From: Bacteroidales bacterium
Lineage (GTDB): Bacteria; Bacteroidota; Bacteroidia; Bacteroidales; UBA932
Length of the DNA: 64,000 nt
Assembly: GCA_017412645.1 (NCBI GenBank)
Contig: JAFPWX010000017.1
Coordinates: forward strand, 62,001-126,000
Direction: 5' to 3'
Shown here: piece after piece, positions 51,187 through 59,205 of the stretch
Position numbering within the stretch: the stretch's first letter is position 1
How the letters are laid out: each line of letters begins with the position of its first letter
Notes under the pieces: model-generated
Told to the model about the DNA's origin: nothing
The model's database searches: none
Seen by the model: the letters and a program-made list of their open reading frames with translations, nothing else
Program-made: the position numbers and the translations under genes

Positions 51187-54100
51187 TCAGAAAGTAAGTG
51201 TTATGCCGAGCGAGAACACCCTGTACCAAGGATAGGTGTTGCCGTTGCGGTCGCCGTCGGCCGAAATCTGCTCGGGGTCGATATAGTCGCCGTGCACGGC
51301 GCTCCAGGTGAGGAGGTTTTCGCCGCTCAGGCAGATTCGGGCGTTGGATATGCCGGTTCGGGACAGGCTCTTTGCGGGCAACGTATAGCCGACCGACAGA
51401 TTCTTCAACCGCAGGTATGCCAGGTTCTGCAGGTAGCGGGAATTGGTGTAATAGAGGGAGCCGCCTGTTGCATTGAGGGCCGCGTATCCTCTTGGACGCG
51501 GGAAGTAGGCATCCGGATTTTCCTCCGACCATACGTCATCCATGAAGCCTTTGGGAACGAACGAGGCATAAGGCCGGCAGTATGGACCCCAGAAACGCAT
51601 GTTTTCGTGGCCCGGATACCAGTCCATGTGGCCTATTCCCTGGAAAAATGCCTGTGCGTCCCATCCGTTCCAGGCCACATGGAAACGGAAACCGTAACTC
51701 CAGCGGGGAAGGCTGTTGCCTATAACCTCCAGGTCTCCGTGGTCGTCCAGGGTGTTCTTCCCGGCATCGATAACCCCGTCTTTCTTAAGGTCCACGTATT
51801 TCATGTCTCCTCCTCGCACTCCTCGTGATGCCTCGTTGAAGGAGTAGTAATAGCCGGGGCTCACCTGCGACATGTCAACCTCCGCAGCATAAGCCGCCGC
51901 TTCCGCATCGTCTGCAAAAAGACCGTCCACCCTGTATCCCCAGATTTCCCCGAGTCGGCGGCCTGGATAGGGTTCCGACAGAAGGCCTGACGGGTTGTCG
52001 CAACGCGTATAGGTGGAAATATAGTCGGACAGAGTGGCGCTGGCCCCATAGGAAAATGGCTTTCCGAGAAGCTGCGCCGAGTTGTTCCACTCTATAGAGA
52101 ATTCGCACCCGCGCGTGCGTATGTCGTGGGCATTCACCATCGGCTCGGAGGCTCCGTAGAACGATGGCAACAGCGGCCCGGAAGTGAGGATACCAAGCGC
52201 GTCCCGAATATAGAAATCCCCGGTGAGTCGCAGCCTTCCTCCGAAGAATCCGAGATCGGCCCCCAGGTTCCTGGTCTGTATTGTCTCCCATGTTCCGGTG
52301 GACACGGGGTCGTCGGCCTCAGCGTAACGGCTGCGCGTTTCGCCGTCGAAGGAATAATTCATGGTTCCTCCTGTCCGGATTGTCTGCCAGTAGGCATATT
52401 CGTTTATGGACTGATTCCCGAGAGAACCCACTGAAGCACGCAGTTTGGCCTGGGCAATCACCGGGAGCAGCGGAGCCCAGAACGGCTCTCCGCTGAGCTG
52501 CCATCCGAGCGAAACTGACGGGAACAGGCCCCACTTCTTGCCTTCCGGGAAACGGGAGGAGCCGTCCAGACGGCCGTTCGTCTCCACCAGATAACGGCCC
52601 TTCCAATCGTAGGATAAACGGTAGAATACGCCCATCAGACTGTATTCCCGCACTCCGCCGTTAAGGCGCTTGAGTTCTCCGGTGGCAAGGTTAAAGTCGG
52701 ACATGGTTTCCGAAAGCAGGTCTTTGCGCTGCACCGTAAGCGCGGTCCTGCGCCAGTCTTCGTAGTTTACGCCGGCTACGGCCGTGAGATGATGCCCTTT
52801 CCGGAAATGACCTTCGTAGGTAAGGAATGCATCCACGGAGTTCCTGCGCAGGCGGTTGTCCCTTTCTGAGAGATAGTCTTCGTAGGCGTTCTCCGGCTCA
52901 TACGCGGTTTCGCCCGGATACATCGAATAGGAGGCCGGGGCGCTGCGGAACAGTTTCTGGACGGTGGAGGAATGGTAGGTCCAGGATGTCTTGAACACCA
53001 ACCCCGGGAGGATGTCCGCAGTAAGGTCCAGGGTGTTGTAACTCTGTTCGTCGGAATTGCTCCCGCCCGTGTTTCCGCTGCGTATCATGGAATTGTAGCC
53101 CGACATAATGTAGTGGGCCGAAGAATTGGTGAGGACGGTGTGTGACACGGTGGTTCCGTCGGGATTCTCCGGGACAAAGGAAGGTAGGGCGTGGATGGTT
53201 GGCCGGTAGAAATTGATATACTGCGACTCGAGCCCAAGGTAGGAGTAGTCTGACTGGTAGAAGCGCACGCTGTAGCCCAGCGCGAGCCAACTGCGAAGCT
53301 GCATCTGAACCCTGCTGGACAGGGTGTAGGAACGGAAACGGTCTGGCCCGTGGCGCTGGATGCCCCGCTGGTCGTAATAGCGGCCGCTGAGCTTGTAGGA
53401 AATGCGGCGCGAGCCTCCGGTTATGTCGATGTTGTAGTCCTGCGTGGGGCGGGATTCGTCGTACAGGTAACGATACCAGTCGTAGTTGGCAAGATAGGTA
53501 TAGGAAGGAATGCCATCCCTGGTTTCCCGAACAACCCACGGCCTTTCCGCAACTTCCTTTTTGTCGCCCCGACGTTCATAAAGCCGCTGGTAATCATAGT
53601 CGGTGTATTTTGTGTACGGAATGCCCGAAACCGAGGTGAGCATGAAGGTGTCCGCCAGTTTGGCGGCATCATAGCCCCTTGTTTCGTAGTCGGTGGAAAC
53701 GGTGTTGGCCGAAAGGGAATACCGGGCGTTGAAAACGACCTTGGACGCCATATCCTTCTCCCCGCCGCGAGTTGTGATGAGTATCACTCCGAAGGCTCCG
53801 CGTATTCCGTAGATGGCCGAGGACGAAGCGTCCTTCAGCACTGAGATGGATTCTATATCGGACGGGTTGACGCTCATCGGATCGGTCTCCACCCCGTCTA
53901 CAAGAATCAGCGGATCCCCGCCGTTGAGGGAGGTCTTTCCCCTGATGTTGTACAGTGATATCGCTCCCGGCTGACCGGACTCCTGAAGGATGTTGAGGTT
54001 GCCCACCATTCCCTGCATAACCTGGCCCACTCCGGAAACCGGACGGTCTTTGAGTTCCTTTCCGGCAAGCACGGAGACTGCCCCTGTGACATTGGCCTTC

Positions 54101-54534
54101 TGCTGCACGCCATAGCCCACGACCACCGACTCTTTTAACCAGTTAACCATGGGCAGAAGCGGATGCAGCTGCAACGAATCCGCTTTGTCCGGAACGTCCG
54201 GACTGTCGTCAGATGTGGGGGGTAACTCGGCTCTCTTGCGCTCGGGCACAAGGATTATCCGCTCTTCGAGGATGATGCAGCGTATGCCCGGAAGCACGCT
54301 TCGCAGCACTTCTTCGAGCTGAACCCCTTTCACGTGGACGGACACCTTGGCCTCCACGTCGATTTCGTTGTTGCTGTAGAAGAATGCAAGTCCCGTCTCC
54401 TCTTCGATGTTGTAGAGCAACTCCCGAATGCTCACGTTGTCCAGATCGAGCGAGAGCTTCTGAGCCGACAGGCCGGTCCAGAAGGCTCCGGCCAGCAGCA
54501 GGAAGAAGGAGAGTATGACGGTCTTGCGGAGCAT
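51187..54534 (-). CDS. SusC-like TonB-dependent transporter with STN signalling domain
   Basis: A 1115-residue transporter and signal transducer. After the signal peptide (1-25, ending GLSAQ) a secretin/TonB short N-terminal (STN) domain spans 26-97 (LDLDNVSIRELLYNIEEET); it would contact the FecR protein encoded directly upstream. A linker of only about 35 residues leads to the TonB box KESVVVGYG (134-142), plug (LYNIRGKTSLNGGDPLILV, SSAIYGIRGAFGVILITTR) and barrel ending FSLGITLTF. The carboxypeptidase-regulatory-like domain normally placed between STN and TonB box is missing. Its ATG shares the last base of the FecR stop region (54534). Confidence 0.93.
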   Translation of the reverse strand: MLRKTVILSFFLLLAGAFWTGLSAQKLSLDLDNVSIRELLYNIEEETGLAFFYSNNEIDVEAKVSVHVKGVQLEEVLRSVLPGIRCIILEERIILVPERKRAELPPTSDDSPDVPDKADSLQLHPLLPMVNWLKESVVVGYGVQQKANVTGAVSVLAGKELKDRPVSGVGQVMQGMVGNLNILQESGQPGAISLYNIRGKTSLNGGDPLILVDGVETDPMSVNPSDIESISVLKDASSSAIYGIRGAFGVILITTRGGEKDMASKVVFNARYSLSANTVSTDYETRGYDAAKLADTFMLTSVSGIPYTKYTDYDYQRLYERRGDKKEVAERPWVVRETRDGIPSYTYLANYDWYRYLYDESRPTQDYNIDITGGSRRISYKLSGRYYDQRGIQRHGPDRFRSYTLSSRVQMQLRSWLALGYSVRFYQSDYSYLGLESQYINFYRPTIHALPSFVPENPDGTTVSHTVLTNSSAHYIMSGYNSMIRSGNTGGSNSDEQSYNTLDLTADILPGLVFKTSWTYHSSTVQKLFRSAPASYSMYPGETAYEPENAYEDYLSERDNRLRRNSVDAFLTYEGHFRKGHHLTAVAGVNYEDWRRTALTVQRKDLLSETMSDFNLATGELKRLNGGVREYSLMGVFYRLSYDWKGRYLVETNGRLDGSSRFPEGKKWGLFPSVSLGWQLSGEPFWAPLLPVIAQAKLRASVGSLGNQSINEYAYWQTIRTGGTMNYSFDGETRSRYAEADDPVSTGTWETIQTRNLGADLGFFGGRLRLTGDFYIRDALGILTSGPLLPSFYGASEPMVNAHDIRTRGCEFSIEWNNSAQLLGKPFSYGASATLSDYISTYTRCDNPSGLLSEPYPGRRLGEIWGYRVDGLFADDAEAAAYAAEVDMSQVSPGYYYSFNEASRGVRGGDMKYVDLKKDGVIDAGKNTLDDHGDLEVIGNSLPRWSYGFRFHVAWNGWDAQAFFQGIGHMDWYPGHENMRFWGPYCRPYASFVPKGFMDDVWSEENPDAYFPRPRGYAALNATGGSLYYTNSRYLQNLAYLRLKNLSVGYTLPAKSLSRTGISNARICLSGENLLTWSAVHGDYIDPEQISADGDRNGNTYPWYRVFSLGITLTF

Positions 54535-55334
54535 TACCTGCTTACCTGTACAACCGAAAGAAGGTTTATGGCTTCCAGTATGGCATCAAGCTCTTCGCTC
54601 CTTACGGTAAGGGACAGGAAGATGCCTTTTGCTTCTTCCGGGTCGCTTACAGTGAGGCCAGTGCCGTACCAATGCTCCAGCGCGGAGACAATCTCCGACA
54701 GGGAGCGGTTTTCCAGCACAAGCCTGTCGTTTATCCACGAAGTGTGGCAGGATGCGGGTTCTTCAGAAACTGTCCATTCTCCCCCCTCATAGCACACCTT
54801 CTGGTCGGGAGAAAGCGTGGTTTCAGAAAGGCCGTGGCCCTTTACTGAGATTGACCCTTCTTCGAGCCATGCAGACTGTTCTCCGTCCCCGTAGGCCGAT
54901 ACTGTGAACCTGGTGCCGTGGACGGTTATGTCCATCCGGCCGGTTTCAACCACGAAGGCCCGGGAGTCTTTGGCGACATCGAAAAAGGCCTCGCCTGTGA
55001 GCTTCACCCGGCGCTCCGACTTTCCGAACGATGATTTGTAACTAAGGGAAGAACTGCGGTTGAGCCAGATGGAAGAACCGTCGGGCAGTTCGTAGTGCTG
55101 CTTTTGCCCTTCAGCCACAAGGCGCACAGGGGCATTGTTTTTCACATAAATACCTGTGCCGAGCGCCACAACCATCAGGGCCATGACGGAAGAGATCCAC
55201 GCTCTCCGCGCTTTTCTTACGGCATTTTCCTTCGCTTCCGCCTTTTCCAGTACACTACCGGCAGAGTGCAGCATAGTTGCGTCCATGGGAGTGGAACTAT
55301 TCCACACGTCCATTATATCTTTGTTCTTGTTCAT
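54534..55334 (-). CDS. FecR-type anti-sigma factor
   Basis: A 266-residue inner-membrane regulator. The N-terminal cytoplasmic part (1-45) would hold the sigma factor; a membrane segment follows at about 46-64 (ISSVMALMVVALGTGIYV); the periplasmic part contains the FecR domain (about 75-170, LPDGSSIWLNRSSSLSYKS, RVKLTGEAFFDV, VHGTRFTVSAYGD) and a C-terminal DUF4974 domain (about 195-266), which would contact the STN domain of the neighbouring SusC. It is transcribed divergently from the ECF sigma gene across a 109-base gap. Confidence 0.93.
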   Translation of the reverse strand: MNKNKDIMDVWNSSTPMDATMLHSAGSVLEKAEAKENAVRKARRAWISSVMALMVVALGTGIYVKNNAPVRLVAEGQKQHYELPDGSSIWLNRSSSLSYKSSFGKSERRVKLTGEAFFDVAKDSRAFVVETGRMDITVHGTRFTVSAYGDGEQSAWLEEGSISVKGHGLSETTLSPDQKVCYEGGEWTVSEEPASCHTSWINDRLVLENRSLSEIVSALEHWYGTGLTVSDPEEAKGIFLSLTVRSEELDAILEAINLLSVVQVSR

Positions 55335-55413
55335 ATGCTTGATGGTATTATGTCTCTTTTATATTATGACGGTTTTCTGCGTCCGGATACTTAACCATTT
55401 TGTAAAATAATCT

Positions 55414-55421
55414 TACCTTTG
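55414..55421 (+). promoter_or_regulatory. TACCTTTG -7 box before the ECF sigma gene
   Basis: TAnnTTTG on the plus strand, 22 bases before the TTG start. No TTTG at the usual -33 distance. The divergent FecR-SusC transcript must start elsewhere in the 109-base gap; I see no clear ECF-type promoter for it. Confidence 0.4.
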
Positions 55422-55443
55422 TTTCCGCTAAACGATAACCGAC

Positions 55444-55977
55444 TTGTCTCCGGATAATAATATATTGCTGTCCTGTGCCCACGGGGACAGGCAAGCGTTC
55501 GCCCTGCTGTACGAACGCTATGCTCCCAAGTGCGCAGGTTTCGTCAGGAGTCTGCTGAAAGATCCCGAGGAGGCTGCGGATATCACGCAGGATATCTTCG
55601 TCAGGCTCTGGGTATACCGTTCCCGGCTGCTTCGCATTAATTCTTTCGAGCCCTATCTGATGAATATCGCAAAGAATGCGGTGCTTGACAGATGTGACCA
55701 TATACAGGTAACCCGGAAATTCGCGGAGAACTTCCGGGTTACATTCGATGAGGTATCGGAGGAAACAGCCCGCAGATACGAAGCCGACGAATTTCTTCGG
55801 AGAGTGCAGAAGGCCGTTTCCTGGATGCCGCCTGCAAGAAGGAAGGTGTTCCTGTTAAGCCGTTTTTACGGAATGGACAACAAAAGCATCGCCTCCCTCT
55901 GCGAGCTTTCCGTGAGAACTGTCGAGACACATCTTTTCCACGCCACGCAGTATCTCCGGAAAAAGCTTCTTCCCTAA
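55444..55977 (+). CDS. ECF sigma factor (RNA polymerase sigma-70 family)
   Basis: A 177-residue ECF sigma factor of the Bacteroidales type. Region 2 (about 18-90) has FALLYERYAPKCAGFVRSLL and ADITQDIFVRLWVYR; region 4 (about 115-175) has PPARRKVFLLSRFYGMDNKS and a helix-turn-helix SIASLCELSVRTVETHLFHA. The first usable start is a TTG at 55444, with a stop shortly before it in frame and no ATG until deep in region 2. It diverges from the FecR gene and would turn on the SusC/D-EEP array. Its last four bases overlap the end of the convergent DUF4923 gene. A perfect 11-bp inverted repeat lies inside the coding region at 55708-55742. Confidence 0.92.
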   Translation: MSPDNNILLSCAHGDRQAFALLYERYAPKCAGFVRSLLKDPEEAADITQDIFVRLWVYRSRLLRINSFEPYLMNIAKNAVLDRCDHIQVTRKFAENFRVTFDEVSEETARRYEADEFLRRVQKAVSWMPPARRKVFLLSRFYGMDNKSIASLCELSVRTVETHLFHATQYLRKKLLP

Positions 55978-56669
55978 TTCTGCTTCGTGAGTTTGAAACC
56001 GAGCTGCAGGCCGTTGGCGTCTGCGAGCAGGGTGCTGACGGCGCTGGTGTCGACGAACTTGCCGGCCACAGTTATAGCCCTCTTTATGAACTCAAGGAAC
56101 TTGTCGGCGTTGCACAGGATCTGGCAGCCTCCGGGAGTCACGGCTACGGTTCCCTCCATGGTGAGGTAGTTGTAGACCTTGCCGAACTTGAGCACCACTG
56201 CGTTGGTCTTGGTGTCGAGGGTGTAGGTGCCGCTGGTGATGACCTTGGTTCCGTTGGAGATGGAGAACTGACCGTCTTCGGTGAAAGTGAAGATAGCGCT
56301 ACCCTGCTTGATGCCGACCTTAGCCAGATAGCTGTTGAGTTTGTTCTCGAGCTTGGTCTTGTAGGCGGAAGACGCCAGCGTGACGAGGGTATTTTCGCTG
56401 CTGATGGCAGTGGCAACTCCGTTGTAGGTCCAGGTTCCGGTGAGGGAAACGGTGGTGTAGGTGTTCAGCAGGTCGCCGAGAAGGCCGCCGAGGATGCTTC
56501 CGAGCTCCTCGGAACCGGTGGCGTTGGTAACGGTTGTGGTTGCGTCGTTAGCGGCGTTGCCGAGTGCAGTGGTGGCTGCATCCTTGAGGGCTCCGAGGAG
56601 GCCGCCCTGTGCGAGTGCTGCGCTTGCGCTGATGGTCAGCGCGGCGATGATAGTGATGATCTTTTTCAT
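55974..56669 (-). CDS. DUF4923 family exported protein
   Basis: A 231-residue secreted protein (MKKIITIIAALTISASAALA signal, then QGG). A low-complexity Gly/Ala/Thr-rich segment (TTALGNAANDATTTVTNATG) leads into the DUF4923 domain, a lipocalin-like beta-barrel with LTGTWTYNGVATAISSENTL and QFSISNGTKVITSGTYTLD. The family is frequent in Bacteroidales and has no known function. It follows the ThiL-like gene by three bases. The end overlaps that of the ECF sigma gene. Confidence 0.82.
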   Translation of the reverse strand: MKKIITIIAALTISASAALAQGGLLGALKDAATTALGNAANDATTTVTNATGSEELGSILGGLLGDLLNTYTTVSLTGTWTYNGVATAISSENTLVTLASSAYKTKLENKLNSYLAKVGIKQGSAIFTFTEDGQFSISNGTKVITSGTYTLDTKTNAVVLKFGKVYNYLTMEGTVAVTPGGCQILCNADKFLEFIKRAITVAGKFVDTSAVSTLLADANGLQLGFKLTKQN

Positions 56670-56672
56670 AAC

Positions 56673-57644
56673 TTATTGATTATCTGTTTCTTCTATCCAA
56701 CCCTGGGCACGAAGCGGGAGTTCCGCTCCTCCAGGGGTTACAAGCACGGTTCCCACCTCCGGCAGGGCCAGATGCCCCACGATATCGAAGGTCTGGAAGT
56801 CCCTGCGGAATTTTTCCGCCTGGAGGATGGGGATGGCGAGCAGCAGCTGGCAGTCGTCGCCCCCGTTCATTGCAGCCGACACCGGGTCGATATCGAGTTC
56901 TTTCCCCAGCTGGAAGGAGTTGCCTTCGAAGGGGATGCGCTCGGCGTACACCTTGGCGCCCAGCCCCGTCTGCCTTGCGAGCCTTTTCACGGCGTCGGCG
57001 AGGCCGTGCCTTATGAAGACGGCGCCGCTTGGGACGATGCCGGCGTCTGCCAGATTGCCAAGCACTCCTACCGGCAATTCGGGGTGCAGATAAGCCCCCA
57101 CAAGCATGCGGTTTTTCTCCATCTCTTCGGAGGCGGCGGTGGTGCCGGCTTCGAAGCGGACGCGCTCGCGCTCGAGCACCTGCAGGCCGAGATAGGCCGC
57201 TCCGAGACGGCCGCTCACGCAGAGAAGGTCTTTGCTCTGCGGGGCGGGAATCTCCTTTTCGAAGGGAGTTCCGCTGGCCGCAACGCTGATGCAGAGGCCG
57301 TTCTGCGAGGGCTTGAGGTCGAGTGAAAGGTCCTGATATCCAAACTCTTTCGCCGCCGCAACCACGCCTTCCCAGAGTTCGCTGATTTGCGGGAAATCGA
57401 GCTTAGCGCTGACGCTCAGCACTACCGAGAGGGCCTGCGGATGACGCAGCCCAGCCAGTAGTTCGCCGGTGGCCTCTACCACAGCCTTGTAGCCGAGATG
57501 CCTGAGGGGGAAGTAGACCAGATTGAAGTCTACCCCTTCCTGCAGGGCGATGTGAGCCGCCGGAACGAAGGGCTTGAAGGGCGTGCCGTCGTAAAGCCGC
57601 CTGAGGGCCTCCTGAAGGCCGAGGTCTGCGAATTTCTCTTCCAC
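56673..57644 (-). CDS. ThiL-like protein lacking metal-binding motifs
   Basis: A 323-residue protein homologous to thiamine-monophosphate kinase (AIR-synthase-related fold): GVDFNLVYFPLRHLGYKAVV, LLCVSGRLGAAYLGLQVLER, AMNGGDDCQLLLAIP and the C-terminal LRAQGW match. But every acidic Mg-ATP motif is changed: the N-terminal GDDAAV is absent, SDIYAM is TGELLA, GGDTT is replaced by SLDLK, and DISDGL is FIRHGL. It is probably not an active kinase and might bind a nucleotide or thiamine ligand or have another role. It starts with GTG, two bases after the glyS stop. Confidence 0.75.
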   Translation of the reverse strand: MEEKFADLGLQEALRRLYDGTPFKPFVPAAHIALQEGVDFNLVYFPLRHLGYKAVVEATGELLAGLRHPQALSVVLSVSAKLDFPQISELWEGVVAAAKEFGYQDLSLDLKPSQNGLCISVAASGTPFEKEIPAPQSKDLLCVSGRLGAAYLGLQVLERERVRFEAGTTAASEEMEKNRMLVGAYLHPELPVGVLGNLADAGIVPSGAVFIRHGLADAVKRLARQTGLGAKVYAERIPFEGNSFQLGKELDIDPVSAAMNGGDDCQLLLAIPILQAEKFRRDFQTFDIVGHLALPEVGTVLVTPGGAELPLRAQGWIEETDNQ

Positions 57645-57646
57645 GG

Positions 57647-59188
57647 TTAGAGCTTGCGAAGGAGGTTGGTGAGGTTGACTTTTGCGTCGATGCGGGCGCG
57701 GAGCTCGGCAACCGGCACGCGCTCCTGGGCCATCGTGTCACGGTCGCGCAGGGTCACGCAACCGTCTTCCAGAGAATCGTGGTCCACAGTGACGCAGAAC
57801 GGAGTGCCGATGGCATCCTGCCTGCGGTAGCGGCGGCCGATGGTGTCTTTCTCTTCGTACTGGCAGGCGAAGTCGTAACGGAGGTCTTTCATGATCTCCT
57901 GGGCCATGCCGGTAAGACGCTCGTCGTTCTTGAGGAGCGGCAGCACTGCGACCTTCACGGGAGCCAGTGCGGCGGGGATCCTGAGCACTACGCGGCTCTC
58001 GCCGTTTTCGAGCTCTTCCTGGGTGTAGGCGTGCGAAAGCACGGTGAGGAACATACGGTCCACGCCGATACTCGTCTCAACGCAATAGGGAGTGTATTTC
58101 TCGCCCGTTTCGGGATCGAAGTACTGGAGATTGCGGCCGCTGAGCTTCTGGTGGTTGCCCAGGTCGAAATCGGTGCGGGAATGGATGCCTTCGAGCTCCT
58201 TGAATCCGAAGGGGAAGCGGAACTCGATGTCGGTGGCGGCGTTAGCGTAATGGGCCAGCTTCTCGTGATCGTGGAAGCGGTAGTTGTCGTCCCCGAAGCC
58301 GAGGGCCTTGTGCCACTTCATGCGCTCCTCTTTCCAGTAGGCGAACCACTCCATTTCGGTGCCGGGCTTGCAGAAGAATTCCATCTCCATCTGCTCGAAT
58401 TCGCGCATGCGGAAGATGAACTGACGGGCCACCACCTCGTTGCGGAAGGCCTTACCTATCTGGGAGATACCGAAGGGGATCTTCATACGGCCGGTCTTCT
58501 GTACGTTGATATAGTCCACGAAGATGCACTGGGCGGTTTCCGGACGGAGATAGACCTTGTCGGCTCCCTCGCCGGTGCTGCCGAACTGTGTGCTGAACAT
58601 GAGGTTGAACTGGCGCACGTCGGTCCAGTTCTTGGTGCCGGAGATGGAGCAGACTATGCCGCAGTCGAGGATAATCTGCTTATATTCATCGAAATTGTTG
58701 GTCTCTTCCGCCTTCTTGTAACGCTCGTGGATCTCGTCGTAACGGGCCTTTTCACGCAGCACGTTGGGGTTGGTCTCGCGGAACTTGGCCTCGTCGAAGG
58801 ACTCGCCGAAGCGCTTGCGGCCTTTCTCGACCTCTTTCTCGATCTTCTCCTCAATCTTGCCAAGATAGTCCTCGATGAGGTTGTCGGCGCGATAGCGCTT
58901 CTTGCTGTCGCGGTTGTCGATGAGAGGGTCGTTGAAGGCCGCCACGTGGCCGCTCGCAACCCAGGTGTTGGGGTGCATGAACACGGCCGCGTCGATACCG
59001 ACGATGTTCTCGTGGAGACGATTCATGGCATCCCACCAGTATTTCTTTATGTTATTCTTGAGCTCGACGCCCATCTGGCCGTAGTCGTACACGGCGGCCA
59101 GGCCGTCATAGATTTCGCTCGAAGGGAAAATGAATCCGTACTCTTTGCAATGGGCTACGAGTACCTTGAAAAGTTCGTCCTGTGTCAT
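57647..59188 (-). CDS. glyS: Glycine--tRNA ligase (homodimeric type)
   Basis: Charges tRNA-Gly. The 513-residue protein is the eukaryote/archaea-like single-chain class II enzyme. Motifs: SEIYDGLAAVYDYGQMGVEL at the N-terminus, motif 2 FRNEVVARQFIFRMREFEQM, and motif 3 in ETSIGVDRMFLTVLSHAY, followed by an anticodon-binding domain (LAPVKVAVLPLLKNDE). I chose the ATG at 59186-59188 because a TATCTTTG box lies just before it and the upstream in-frame start belongs to the SPFH gene end. Confidence 0.95.
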   Translation of the reverse strand: MTQDELFKVLVAHCKEYGFIFPSSEIYDGLAAVYDYGQMGVELKNNIKKYWWDAMNRLHENIVGIDAAVFMHPNTWVASGHVAAFNDPLIDNRDSKKRYRADNLIEDYLGKIEEKIEKEVEKGRKRFGESFDEAKFRETNPNVLREKARYDEIHERYKKAEETNNFDEYKQIILDCGIVCSISGTKNWTDVRQFNLMFSTQFGSTGEGADKVYLRPETAQCIFVDYINVQKTGRMKIPFGISQIGKAFRNEVVARQFIFRMREFEQMEMEFFCKPGTEMEWFAYWKEERMKWHKALGFGDDNYRFHDHEKLAHYANAATDIEFRFPFGFKELEGIHSRTDFDLGNHQKLSGRNLQYFDPETGEKYTPYCVETSIGVDRMFLTVLSHAYTQEELENGESRVVLRIPAALAPVKVAVLPLLKNDERLTGMAQEIMKDLRYDFACQYEEKDTIGRRYRRQDAIGTPFCVTVDHDSLEDGCVTLRDRDTMAQERVPVAELRARIDAKVNLTNLLRKL

Positions 59189-59192
59189 GTTA

Positions 59193-59200
59193 CAAAGATA
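59193..59200 (-). promoter_or_regulatory. TATCTTTG -7 box of glyS
   Basis: TAnnTTTG on the minus strand with only four bases before the ATG, in the 17-base gap after the SPFH gene. No clear -33 element. Confidence 0.45.
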
Positions 59201-59205
59201 GTTTT

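Noticed and set aside
55335-55443. ECF-type promoter (CGTC -10) for the FecR-SusC transcript
   Set aside because: A CGTC occurs on the minus strand but no GAAC-like -35 at the correct distance.
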